The notes under the pieces: model-generated
What the model saw: only the letters and a program-made list of their open reading frames with translations
The model's database searches: none
What the model was told of the DNA's origin: nothing
NCBI GenBank assembly: GCA_020631735.1
Contig: CM036179.1
Location: 28,697,063-28,761,062, forward strand
Source: Saccharum officinarum
Lineage: Eukaryota > Streptophyta > Magnoliopsida > Poales > Poaceae
DNA: 64,000 nt
Reading direction: 5' to 3'
Translations under genes and position numbers: made by a program
In this document: positions 34,525 to 46,008 of the stretch, piece by piece
Numbering within the stretch: the stretch's first letter is position 1
Layout: each line of letters starts with the position of its first letter

Positions 34525-35164
34525 TATGTTCCAAATATTATTTACAAACAAAAATAGTAATAATATGCGCGGTTCTACGTGTATATATAGGGGCAATTAT
34601 ATCTATAACCTATATGTATTCAATTTTCATCTTCAAATTGTCGTCTATGACACTATCTCCTTATCCATGTTTCCTCGTATGTGACCTGAATTTATGATCT
34701 ATGTTCATATAAATTAGAATAACTTAGTTTAATGATGATACATAGCCTGTTTTAAGACATTAAATTTCGCCTCATACAATTAGATCATCTAGGTTGAATG
34801 ATGATACATAGCCTGATTTTAAGACATTAAATTTCGTGCACGTTTGTTAGCGCTATAATATTAAACTATGATGAGGTTTTTTTTTGTTTTGGCCCTTTCT
34901 TCGTTTTTCTTTTCCCGTTTTTATTCTGTCTCCGTGTTTTTTTTTCTGTCATGGTTTCCCGTTAGTTTTGGACCATTAGTTTTTTCTTTTCCCGTCTCTT
35001 TCCGTCTCCATCGTTTTTCTTTTTCTTTTTTGACCCGTCGTCTTTTTTTTTGCCCGTTCGGTTGTGTTCCGGTTTCCCGTTAGTTTTGGTTTTTGCGCGT
35101 CTCCCCTTTCTCTTATTTTTCTCTTCAACTAAAGTTTTTTTTGTTTTCTCACATCTTTTTTATA
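34525..35164. other. AT-rich intergenic DNA with T-rich runs
   Basis: A short direct repeat (GATGATACATAGCCTG, at about 34732 and 34799) is followed by very T-rich sequence from 34875. The stretch from 34851 (GCTATAATATTAAACTATG) resembles a grass Helitron 5' end. It is an alternative left end for the element called at 35165. Confidence 0.35.
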
Positions 35165-35408
35165 TCTAATAATAATAAAGATGCAAAATTTCAGGTTCTT
35201 TTTTTTCATCCATCTATTTTTTAGAGCCGTCTTTCTCTAACTACCGAACAATGGAGAGTTTCTTTTGTTCGTCTAATAATAAAGAAGTAAAATTTTAGGC
35301 TCTTTTTTTGTCCATCTATTTTTTTTTGTTCGTCTTCCTCTAACTACCGAACAATGGAGAGTTTCTTTTGCCATACGAGTTAGAATAGCTCGCGTCTAAA
35401 CCAATATG

Positions 35409-38335
35409 TGTGACACCCTAATTTTTGCATTATTTCAAAATAGATCAATTTGATTTAAATATGTATTTGTTTATGCATTCAAATTTAGGGAGTAATAAAT
35501 TTTGGGAAATTAAAATCAATCATAAGGTTAGCAACTCTTTGGAGCACTCATGCTGCTGCATTTTATTGTGATGAGTGGTTTTTGTTAAATAGCTGAAAGG
35601 ATTTGAAAATCAATTGGAAATGTGATTTGAAAAAAAATCAACTCTGAAAAAGGAAAACAAATTCTTTTTCCCGCCTTCACTTCCCTCCATTTCGGCCTGC
35701 TAGCCCAATTCTCGGCCGGCCCACCATTTCCTCCCCGCGCCCCTTCTCTTGGGCCGTGGCCCAGCCCAGCCGGCAGCCGTTGCCGCGCCTGCCCTCTCTC
35801 CATTGTGCGGCTGACATGGCGGGCCCACCTGTCGGCGCTCCCATCTCCAACCTCCAGCTGTTCCCCCGACTCCCTCGGTCAAGGCAACCGCCATGACTCA
35901 CCCCGCGCCCACCTTCCGCGTCGTGGGAGCGTCCTTTTTCCCCGCGCTCGGCTTTCAAAAGGGAGCCGCAACCCTTCACCGCCTCCCCCCCTGTTGTTTC
36001 CCGCTCCAGTCCCTCTCTTCTGAGCAGTCGAAGCCCCGCGGCGGCGCACCACCGAAGCACCGTACGGCCACCTCGTCGGTCTTTGCCCCGAGCCTCCTCC
36101 GTCTGTGATTTTTCGCTCGGTGAGCCTCCCTGTGTTTCCCTCCCTCTCCTTGCACCTTCAATTCTAGGATTCGTGGTCTCTAGGGCCGTTCTACATGAAC
36201 TCTGGCGAGCTCATCCATGGCCGGCCGTGGCGGGTGCCCCTCGAGCCTTCCACCAGCCTTGTTTTGCCCCGGGATGGGTTCGCCATCCTCCCCTCTTCGC
36301 TCCGGAGCTTTTATTTTTGAAAATGACGTCCTGTAGCACCCGTGCGAGCAACGCCGGCGAGCTCCACGCCGCGGTAATGGCGGCGCCGCCGCGTTCACCC
36401 CCAGCTCTGGCGGCCGGCTCTCTCTCCCCCCCCCCTTTTTCTTTCTTGACCGTACATCGCGAGATCAACGGCCCTGGTTGGCCGATACCCCTGCGCGGGT
36501 CTTTTTGTTAAAGAGACCCCTCACTTTCATATAATTGAACCCGCAGTCCTCGGCCATTTGAATAAATCCGAGTTTTGATTTATTTTAAATCCAAAAATAG
36601 TTTGATCTATTTACAGAATTGCCACTGCAGTAAAACGTGTATAAAATCGTCGTTTTAGCTCCGATTCGACCCGTTCAACTTGCGTTAGTTTCGTAATTTC
36701 ATAATCTACGTATTAGTGCTACTGATAGACCTGTTAGAAGCTTTTAAGTTTCGCGATTAAGTCTAGTTTAATAGCTAGTTTTGGAACCTTGTTTAGCGCA
36801 TAACTTTTGCGTTGTAGCTCCGTTTTTCGTGCAATTCACGTCAATGTGATCGTAGCGAAACGTAGATTAGTTTTACAAACATTTTATCTTGATTTCAATA
36901 TTGTTGGTGTAATGTTCTAATGATAGGAATGTTTGCTTTGCATGAATGCTTTTGGAATGTTGTATGTTGCCGTGTTGGTCGCGTTCAGACGGTGAGGAAA
37001 ACGTTGGAGACCAAGAACTCTTCAACGACCAGCAGGACCAACACGAGTTTGTGAACCAAGGCAAGTATAGCATGGGCCTACCTTGATTCCTGTTCATTAT
37101 ATAATCTACTCATTATGCATGTGTCTAATATTGCTCGACTATAAGGACATCCTAGCCATTGATGACTTATACCTTGATGCCTATGGGTTTTATTGCATAT
37201 GGGTAGAATGCTAGTGCTCTATTCAAACATGATCAATACTATGATTAATGGAACAAACGGATAAACATGACGATAATAATTGAAATATAGAGTGATGGTG
37301 CAAATGATGTCGATCATGTTGCCCTAAACTCTCCGTAAGGACTTATCTGTAGGGCAAAAGCTGGGACATACAGTGCAACCGTGAGAGTTATATGGCTCTG
37401 ACTTTAGCTCAGTAATAGGATCTTTTCTAGCTTGTTAGAGGTTACCCGAAAGGGCTCAAGAGGGGCTTGCCACTTTGGGTATAGAACTGCCTCTGTTCTT
37501 GTGTGTATAGCCTGCGGGAATTGTGCCACAGAAAGGGGGGTTCTCTATATCTGCCTGCCGAGGAAACCTCGCGGCCCTAACTTGTTAGACGAGACCTATG
37601 GAAGGCTTCATAGTGTACCCTGCCCGCTCACCTTGGAAGTGTTATGGGAGTAATTAACCCGGACATATGGGCAACACGACTCACGGGTAAAGATGCACAA
37701 CCTCTGCAGAGTGTTAAAACTGTTATAACAGCCGTGCTCACGGTCACGAGCGGCCCGGAAAACTCACAGAATAACTGGTTACTTATGATGTTGTTGTTCA
37801 TGGTGAACTATGATGGTATTATGATAATGATGACGATGATGATGATATAATGTTGATGAATAACTCTATTAATTCTAGTATGTGATCATGTGGTTTAATT
37901 TGGGAGCCTAAGCATAAGTTGATGTTAACCAATGATAAAATGCTGACTTACTAAAATGCTAAGTCCAGTAAACCGTGTCTGCCTTTTGAGCCTCATGAAT
38001 CCTCATGTTATGCTTGTGGAGTACGAAATGTACTCACGCTTGTTTATTTTCTATTTTTGGATAAAAATCCCGGATGGGTACCAGACTGCCAGAGATTGGA
38101 GCAGATAGGCTTGTGATCAACCAGTCAGTTGTCCCTGTGGAGTGGAGTCTTCACCTGAAGACCGGAGTTGTCTTTCCGCTGTTTGCTATCTAAGGTTATA
38201 TCTTTTATAATAAGTACGTTATATATTAAGCATTGTCATTTGATATTACCTTTATTTGTAGCTATATGTGAGATTTGACTTTCTAGGCTCACATATGGTG
38301 TGTATCTGGTTTTGTTCTTAAAACCGGGTGCTACA
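35409..38335 (+). repeat. 5' LTR of the gypsy element
   Basis: 2,927 bp. A GC-rich leader-like block (35680-36520) gives several open frames on both strands that recur unchanged in the 3' LTR. They show no protein family and are not called as genes. The later part has the GAGTACGAAATGTACTCACG word typical of this LTR group. Confidence 0.93.
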
Positions 38336-38338
38336 AAG

Positions 38339-38352
38339 TGGTATCAGAGCAA
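38339..38352 (+). other. Primer-binding site of the gypsy element
   Basis: TGGTATCAGAGCAA lies three bases after the 5' LTR and is complementary to initiator tRNA-Met. Confidence 0.85.
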
Positions 38353-39624
38353 TGCTGACTGTAGGACGCAAGCCTAGTTAGGAATTGGCCGTCTTAAGGT
38401 TTAGGAATTGCTATAAGACACTTGTTCTATAAACCTTGATATTCCTCCTCTATTATTTCTCTACCCTTGATATTCATCTCCTCCTTGATACTTGTTTAAG
38501 TCTTTGTTCTCATCTTCACTCCTTGTTTTGATATGCTTTCAGAATCTTCTCTTACCACCTTCTTGCGCAATATGAAGTTAAGCTCTAGGATTTTTTTTAC
38601 CTTTAATATAATGATTACGATAGTATCGCAAGTCGAGTTTATGTGGCCTGTGAACCTTTACTGTATCGTTGGTTTGTCTTAGTGTTTATGTTTGAGTAGC
38701 ATCTTTGTAATGAGTGCAATGATCTTGTGGTTTTGTACACAATTTCATTTAGTTTATAGGCCTAAGGCATAAGGATTAATGAAGTAAATATGCGGGTTTT
38801 GGTTTTCTCCTGTTTTATCCATCCTGTTTTCTAGAGCAGTCTGTGTTCGTCATGATATATCTCCAGATCTGGATATCCAAAAGTTATGAAACTTTTATGG
38901 ATAAAGTAGACTCTTGTATGTTTCATCTGCCGCTGGAATCAATTCCATAGCTGTTTTGGTTTGGGAGTTATGGAAATCACAAGACGATATAGTTGTGCTG
39001 TCTGAAACCTGGAGTAGTTTTGTAGTGCACAGTTTTCGACCAAATTATGTTTAGAATCAGGAAAAGTGTTCTATACAAAAGTTGTAGAGGATTTCAACAG
39101 CTTTCCAACAGTATAAACTACAACTTCATTGGATTAACAGAATAGGAGTTACAGCTGTTTTCATGCGCTGCTGTTTTTCTACTCATAAGGAATTTCAGAC
39201 TTCTTGTTCTTACTTATACACATGAGTTTCCGTGGGATATCAGAAGGTCATTATGATGGTTAACTCACTTGGAAGAAGATGCAAGCTACCCTTTGTTGTC
39301 CCCTAGTTGATCTCTCTTAAGGGGGGTAGCCGAGTAAAGAAGTAACAAGATGAAGGTTTTTTTTACATTCAAGTACCCCACCTGGAAGAATTAGTTATCC
39401 CTAGGGTTGAGAAGTCACCATCAAGCACAGTTGGGTGTTTGAACTTCACCATACCCAAGACAAGTCAGCAACAATGACAAGGCAAGGATATATGGTTCAT
39501 CTACAGTTGTTTCTATAGAGACTCGAAAGATTCGTTGCGACATCAATTATGGCAATAAATTTTTGATTCAAGGAAGATCTCTACTTGGATAAGTTATCTC
39601 AAATGGTGGAATTATGGGAAACTT

Positions 39625-39925
39625 AAGAAAGCTAATGATGTGTTGAGTTGGAACCCACCAAAGGATGCAATATGTGAGTGAGATTTAAAGTTTTCCTAGG
39701 AATAGAAGATATCGTCAGAGGTTCATTGGAGGCATTATAATCTTGGATATAAGGGTGACATCCACAAGGATCGTAAGAATCTAAAGGATATCTTCGCTAA
39801 GTTGGTTTTGATCTTATGAAATCATCGATGAATTAGAGCGATCAAGGATTATGACATGGAAGTGTGTTATCGTCTGGAGAAGCAAAAGTTGTTGCTGATG
39901 CTCCTAGCATAAAGAGTGAGCTAGG
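39625..39925 (+). pseudogene. Relic of gypsy reverse transcriptase end and RNase H
   Basis: Shifting between frames gives recognisable pieces: NDVLSWNPPKDA (RT C-terminal part), FLGIE plus RFIG, WRHYNLGYKGDIHKDRKNLK (RNase H), then IKDYDMEVCYRLEK and a VVADA word. They appear in the order expected for Tekay/Del pol but with stops, frameshifts and a large deletion between the RT tail and RNase H. A second relic just before the 3' LTR (40190-40236, PNLEDEISLKGG) matches the end of pol in this group. No product is possible. Confidence 0.75.
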
Positions 39926-40239
39926 GAGGTTCGGTCAACACCAAGGTTGAGTTGTGTGAGAAACTTGAGTGGTGTCACCTACACTACAAAGTTGGTAATT
40001 AATAGTGATCACCTTGGAACAAAAGGAATTGCAAAGGTCAATTGGAGGAATGGCATAGAGGGCTAAGGGATTGTGCTTAAGAGTTGATCAAGCAATTAGG
40101 AGCAAGGTTGTAACAACGTGCAAGCTACAACGTGATCGTTATGAGAAAATGAAGAAGATCCAAAGGCAGAGCATGTACATCTCTTTGATCACCGTCTTCC
40201 GAATCTCGAGGACGAGATTTCTCTTAAGGGGGGTAGAAT

Positions 40240-43164
40240 TGTGACACCCTAATTTTTGCATTATTTCAAAATAGATAAATTTGATTTAAATATGTATTTG
40301 TTTATGCATTCAAATTTAGGGAGTAATAAATTTTGGGAAATTAAAATCAATCATAAGGTTAGCAACTCTTTGGAGCACTCATGCTGCTGCATTTTATTGT
40401 GATGAGTGGTTTTTGTTAAATAGCTGAAAGGATTTGAAAATCAATTGGAAATGTGATTTGAAAAAAAATCAACTCTGAAAAAGGAAAACAAATTCTTTTT
40501 CCCGCCTTCACTTCCCTCCATTTCGGCCTGCTAGCCCAATTCTCGGCCGGCCCACCATTTCCTCCCCGCGCCCCTTCTCTTGGGCCGTGGCCCAGCCCAG
40601 CCGGCAACCGTTGCCGCGCCTGCCCTCTCTCCATTGTGCGGCTGACATGGCGGGCCCACCTGTCGGCGCTCCCATCTCCAACCTCCAGCTGTTCCCCCGA
40701 CTCCCTCGGTCAAGGCAACCGCCATGACTCACCCCGCGCCCACCTTCCGCGTCGTGGGAGCGTCCTTTTTCCCCGCGCTCGGCTTTCAAAAGGGAGCCGC
40801 AACCCTTCACCGCCTCCCCCCCTGTTGTTTCCCGCTCCAGTCCCTCTCTTCTGAGCAGTCGAAGCCCCGCGGCGGCGCACCACCGAAGCACCGTACGGCC
40901 ACCTCGTCGGTCTTTGCCCCGAGCCTCCTCCGTCTGTGATTTTTCGCTCGGTGAGCCTCCCTGTGTTTCCCTCCCTCTCCTTGCACCTTTAATTCTACGA
41001 TTCGTGGTCTCTAGGGCCGTTCTACATGAACTCTGGCGAGCTCATCCATGGCCGGCCGTGGCGGGTGCCTCTCGAGCCTTCCACCGGCCTTGTTTTGCCC
41101 CGGGATGGGTTCGCCATCCTCCCCTCTTCGCTCCGGAGCTTTTATTTTTGAAAATGACGTCCTGTAGCACCCGTGCGAGCAACGCCGGCGAGCTCCACGC
41201 TGCGGTAATGGCGGCGCCGCCGCGTTCACCCCCAGCTCTGGCGGCCGGCTCTCTCTCCCCCCCCCTTTTTCTTTCTTGACCGTACATCGCGAGATCAACG
41301 GCCCTGGTTGGCCGATACCCCTGCGCGGGTCTTTTTGTTAAAGAGACCCCTCACTTTCATATAATTGAACCCGCAGTCCTCGGCCATTTGAATAAATCCG
41401 AGTTTTGATTTATTTTAAATCCGAAAATAGTTTGATCTATTTACAGAATTGCCACTGCAGTAAAACGTGTATAAAATCGTCGTTTTAGCTCCGATTCGAC
41501 CCGTTCAACTTGCGTTAGTTTCGTAATTTCATAATCTACGTATTAGTGCTACTGATAGACCTGTTAGAAGCTTTTAAGTTTCTTGATTAAGTCTAGTTTA
41601 ATAGCTAGTTTTGGAACCTTGTTTAGCGCATAACTTTTGCGTTGTAGCTCCGTTTTTCGTGCAATTCACGTTAATGTGATCGTAGCGAAACGTAGATTAG
41701 TTTTACAAACATTTTATCTTGATTTCAATATTGTTGGTGTAATGTTCTAATGATAGGAATGTTTGCTTTGCATGAATGCTTTTGAAATGTTGTATGTTGC
41801 CGTGTTGGTCGCGTTCAGACGGTGAGGAAAACGTTGGAGACCAAGAACTCTTCAATGACCAGCAGGACCAACACGAGTTTGTGAACCAAGGCAAGTATAG
41901 CATGGGCCTACCTTGATTCCTGTTCATTATATAATCTACTCATTATGCATGTGTCTAATATTGCTCGACTATAAGGACATCCTAGCCATTGATGACTTAT
42001 ACCTTGATGCCTATGGGTTTTATTGCATATGGGTAGAATGCTAGTGCTCTATTCAAACATGATCAATACTATGATTAATGGAACAAACGGATAAACATGA
42101 CGATAATAATTGAAATATAGAGTGATGGTGCAAATGATGTCGATCATGTTGCCCTAAACTCTCCGTAAGGACTTATCTGTAGGGCAAAAGCTGGGACATA
42201 CAGTGCAACCGTGAGAGTTATATGGCTCTGACTTTAGCTCAGTAATAGGATCTTTTCTAGCTTGTTAGAGGTTACCCGAAAGGGCACAAGAGGGGCTTGC
42301 CACTTTGGGTATAGAACTGCCTCTGTTCTTGTGTGTATAGCCTGCGGGAATTGTGCCACAGAAAGGGGGTTCTCTATATCTGCCTGCCGAGGAAACCTCG
42401 CGGCCCTAACTTGTTAGACGAGACCTATGGAAGGCTTCATAGTGTACCCTGCCCGCTCACCTTGGAAGTGTTATGGGAGTAATTAACCCGGGCATATGGG
42501 CAACACGACTCACGGGTAAAGATGCACAACCTCTGCAGAGTGTTAAAACTGTTATAACAGCCGTGCTCACGGTCACGAGCGGCCCGGAAAACTCACAGAA
42601 TAACTGGTTACTTATGATGTTGTTGTTCATGGTGAACTATGATGGTATTATGATAATGATGACGATGATGATGATATAATGTTGATGAATAACTCTATTA
42701 ATTCTAGTATGTGATCATGTGGTTTAATTTGGGAGCCTAAGCATAAGTTGATGTTAACCAATGATAAAATGCTGACTTACTAAAATGCTAAATGCAGTAA
42801 ACTGTGTCTGCCTTTTGAGCCTCATGAATCCTCATGTTATGCTTGTGGAGTACGAAATGTACTCACGCTTGTTTATTTTCTATTTTTAGATAAAAATCCC
42901 GGATGGGTACCAGACTGCCAGAGATTGGAGCAGATAGGCTTGTGATCAACCAGTCAGTTGTCCCTGTGGAGTGGAGTCTTCACCTGAAGACCGGAGTTGT
43001 CTTTCCGCTGTTTGCTATCTAAGGTTATATCTTTTATAATAAGTACGTTATATATTAAGCATTGTCATTTGATATTACCTTTATTTGTAGCTATATGTGA
43101 GATTTGACTTCCTGGGCTCACATATGGTGTGTATCTGGTTTTGTTCTTAAAATCGGGTGCTACA
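40240..43164 (+). repeat. 3' LTR of the gypsy element
   Basis: 2,925 bp, colinear with the 5' LTR. Visible differences include CGCGATT/CTTGATT near 41584, one-base indels in C and G runs, and AAGTCCAG/AATGCAG near 42791. Confidence 0.93.
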
Positions 43165-43520
43165 ATATGGAATAGAAATACTAATCTAAATAGATTCCTC
43201 AGATCTTGAGTACTCTAAATAGAACTCTTAATAATAAATAGAAAAGGATAAGAGTTATGTTCTTTATTTTGCACCGCTTTCTTTATTTACGCACGAGTTA
43301 AAATAACTCGACGGATATGGAGTAAGAATCCCAATCTAAATAGATTCCTCCGATCCGGAGTACTCTAAATAAAACTCATAATAATAAATAGAAAATAATA
43401 AGAGTTACGTTCTTTATTTTGTACCGCTTTCTTTATTTACGTACGAGTTAAAATAGCTCGTGTCTAGACAGATATGGAGTAGGAATCCTAAATTAAATAG
43501 ATTTTTCAGATCTGACGATA

Positions 43521-44459
43521 ATGATGTGCATTTATTTTTCTTTGACGGGATATATATGGTATATTATAGAGATCAGTTTCTTTTTTTAATGTTGGGAACT
43601 TTTTTTTCCTTAGAAAATGTTGGGAACTTCTATAATAGACCAGAGCCTGACATTTTTTATGGTGGATGGCCAAACAATATAATCAGAAAAATAAAAAAGA
43701 AAAAAGTACTATAGTTATATCATCTTTTTATCCACCTTATTTTTTTCTCTTTTATCCTAATATGTTCTTTTTTCATCCTTGCAAGCGTGCGTCTTCTGAG
43801 CATTGTGTGAGTATTTTACGGGGTGTTCACACATTACCCGTTCATCTAAGAGATTGTTTTTTGTTTCTCCTATAAATATCAAAAACAAAAGGACTAAATT
43901 CAACTGTCATGAATGTTTGAACCGTTGATCCTTCCCTATATAAAACAGAAAAATATTTTCTATACGAGTTAGAGCATCGTGCCATACATGGTGTGAAGTC
44001 TGATTTCAAAATAAATCAAAATGGATAATACAATCTATAGAGTATGAATTAAAAATGAATTGGAACACCTAATGTAATTATTGAATAAATAATCAAGTCT
44101 CCAATGTACATACGAGTTAGAACAGTGCACATCTAGCGATAGTATGGGATATGAGAATCATACACATAATGAAGCTTTTATTGAACAAATTTTTTAGAAG
44201 TTGAAACGGACAAGAACTTAAACTAAACACAACAAAATAGCAACAAGAAAAGAAAACATGTAACAAAAAAGATCCGAAAGGCTAAACACATGTAAGACAT
44301 AGAGTTCGATGCAAAGACAAATTTAAATATACGATGCAATCTCAAATACTATTTAAAATCCAATGCTCAATCATATATAAGAGTTAGAGCGTCACACGTT
44401 TGTTGGATAAATTTTCAACCTACAAATAATTTAGATAAATTACATAGCAAGCTACATCT
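43521..44459. other. AT-rich interior of the Helitron-like element
   Basis: No gene is supported. Small frames at 43460-43714 and 43666-43875 are low-complexity, rich in Phe and Lys from AT-rich sequence. Decayed ACGAGTTAGA unit starts are scattered through it. Confidence 0.4.
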
Positions 44460-44493
44460 CCCGTTGCAACGCATGGGCACGTTTGCTAGTATA

Positions 44494-45829
44494 TCTAAAG
44501 AGGCAAAATTTTCGCCGTAGTTTTTTCTGTCTCCTTCTAGCTTATTTTTTCGTCCAACCCCAAATCCAGCTCAGTCTCTTGCTCAGCCTCAGTATGCCGA
44601 TATGTATGCCAATTTGCCTTAATCGACCAAGATTAGGAGCGGGGAAGAGAATGGAAAGAAATTCAGGGTTCCAGATGTAAAGATGTCCAAGAGAAAGAAA
44701 AGGTGGAAGGACATTAATATTTTTTAAAATTTATTGGGGTTCCTGATGCAAAATATCCAGAACCGAGTGAACCTCTCCTGATGGATATTTTTTTACTTGG
44801 GCTTCCTTCATGTTGGGCCGGCTTCGTTGTGGGATGGACCAAGCCCAAACAAGCCTTTTTTTTCTTTCATTTTTCATTTTTCTATAAAAATAGAGATTTT
44901 GCAAATTCAAAAAAAATTATTGAAAAATTAGAAAATGGCAAACTTGTTTTGTTAGCTTCATAAAAATATGATTTATCCATAGATGTTATGAATCTTGTTA
45001 AGTTGTGCTTTGCCTATAGGTGCGTTAAATCATCTCTTCATATGTTACATGCATATAGGTTTGGCGATGACCGAGAACGTGTAAGAAGCAAACCCGGAAT
45101 ACGCGGAGGTGGCCGAGGAGCATGAGGAGGATGTCCTCATCGTCGGTGTTCCTGAAACCTTCACTAACTTTCCACTATCCAGTTCCTGCCTAAGGAAAGC
45201 CCCGGTATACAACCCCCTACTTTTTAACACTATGCATTAAGTTTTGAGGAGATAGATTTACACCATCTGATGTGGTTTTGATTAGAAATAAAACTTATTT
45301 TTATTAAATATGAATTAGTTAATGCTACAACTAATTATTTCATGAACTGAAATCTTGGACAAATTATTGTCTAATGAAATCTAAACAAATGTATTTATGT
45401 AATTTCTAATGAGGGCTGCCATGTGAAAAATCAAGAGGTCTCTTGTCATAATAATTGGCGGACAGACCAATCCTTGACACATCGAAAAAAGGTTACAGAG
45501 GTTGATATGATGCGTCAAAAAAAGCCACAAAGGTCAATATTGAGTCAGAGAAACAGATGGGTAGTACGAAAAAAGTAAAGTTATAGTATATTTCTATCTA
45601 AATAATTATGGGCTTTGCAATGGAAGAAAAAATATGCCAATGTGTATTTCAATTCGATACAAGTTTAATAGGACATTGTTATTTATTGTCAGCATTAACT
45701 TATATTATGGATGAGACGGTCATTATAAAATAAATTATAAAAGCATAAAATAGATATGTACCATTCACGTTTTGCATGAATGTTTAATAAATTTTTTCTC
45801 TCATTGCAACACACGGGCATATTTGCTTG
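44494..45829 (+). mobile_element. Second Helitron-like element, tail-to-head with the first
   Basis: It begins TCTAAAGAGGCAAAATTTT four bases after the first element's CTAG. It ends with CTCATTGCAACACACGGGCATATTTGCTTG, the same 3' hairpin region with a changed last tetranucleotide. The right two-thirds (45410-45760) are a diverged copy of the dispersed repeat at 21140-21780. No Rep/helicase is present. Confidence 0.5.
45050..45215 (+). pseudogene. Possible captured gene fragment in the Helitron
   Basis: A GC-richer island in AT-rich DNA. One plus frame reads EANPEYAEVAEEHEEDVLIV then GVPETFTNFPL after a stop at about 45082. The acidic, protein-like composition suggests a captured exon. The parent gene is not recognised, and a chance frame cannot be excluded. 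Confidence 0.3.
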
Positions 45830-46008
45830 TAAACATAAAAAAACAAATAATAAAAATAAAATTATAGCCATTTGACCCATGATCACTCCCTTAACAATTA
45901 GAGATTTTATCACCAAGTTGTTAACACAATTTTAATTAGAAACAAAACGTGTCTTATTACAATAATCTTGTTCAAGATATGGTCCTACTATTTAAACATG
46001 TAAATACA

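Larger units (their letters stand above)
35409..43164 (+). mobile_element. Non-autonomous Ty3/gypsy (Tekay/Del-like) LTR retrotransposon
   Basis: Near-identical LTRs at 35409-38335 and 40240-43164 begin TGTGACACCC and end GGTGCTACA. The target duplication ATATG is perfect (35404-35408 and 43165-43169). The primer site TGGTATCAGAGCA starts at 38339 and a polypurine tract (AAGGGGGGTAG) precedes the 3' LTR. The internal region is only 1.9 kb, with no intact frame and a decayed piece of reverse transcriptase plus RNase H (39625-39925). By eye the LTRs differ at roughly two dozen of 2,925 positions, so the insertion is young although the inside is a relic. Confidence 0.93.
35384..43520. repeat. 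~150 bp tandem repeats split by the gypsy element
   Basis: Units start with ACGAGTTAGAATAGCTCG at 35384, continue after the LTR element at 43165, and recur at 43293 and 43443. Each has CTAAATAGATT, a GAGTACTCTAAATA word and TTCTTTATTTTG. Weaker unit starts occur near 43968, 44110 and 44380. The gypsy insertion fell inside the first unit. Confidence 0.75.
35165..44489 (+). mobile_element. Helitron-like element carrying a nested LTR retrotransposon
   Basis: The right end has a hairpin (CCCGTTGCAACGCATGGG, 44460-44477), then CTAG at 44486-44489 followed by T. This is the classic Helitron 3' terminus in grasses. The left end is placed at TCTAATAATAATAAAG (35165, after A), but 34851 is an alternative. 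Without the LTR element it is about 1.6 kb. It contains tandem repeats: about 110 bp units at 35168-35375 and ~150 bp units starting ACGAGTTARAATAGCTCG. No Rep/helicase frame is present, so it is non-autonomous. Confidence 0.6.

Noticed and set aside
35585..36511. Frames in the GC-rich part of the gypsy LTR, repeated at 40416-41298
   Set aside because: Same sequence in both LTRs, open on both strands, no protein family.
37830..37850. Microsatellite-like GAT repeat as a functional element
   Set aside because: Short, imperfect, and present in both LTRs; ordinary LTR sequence.
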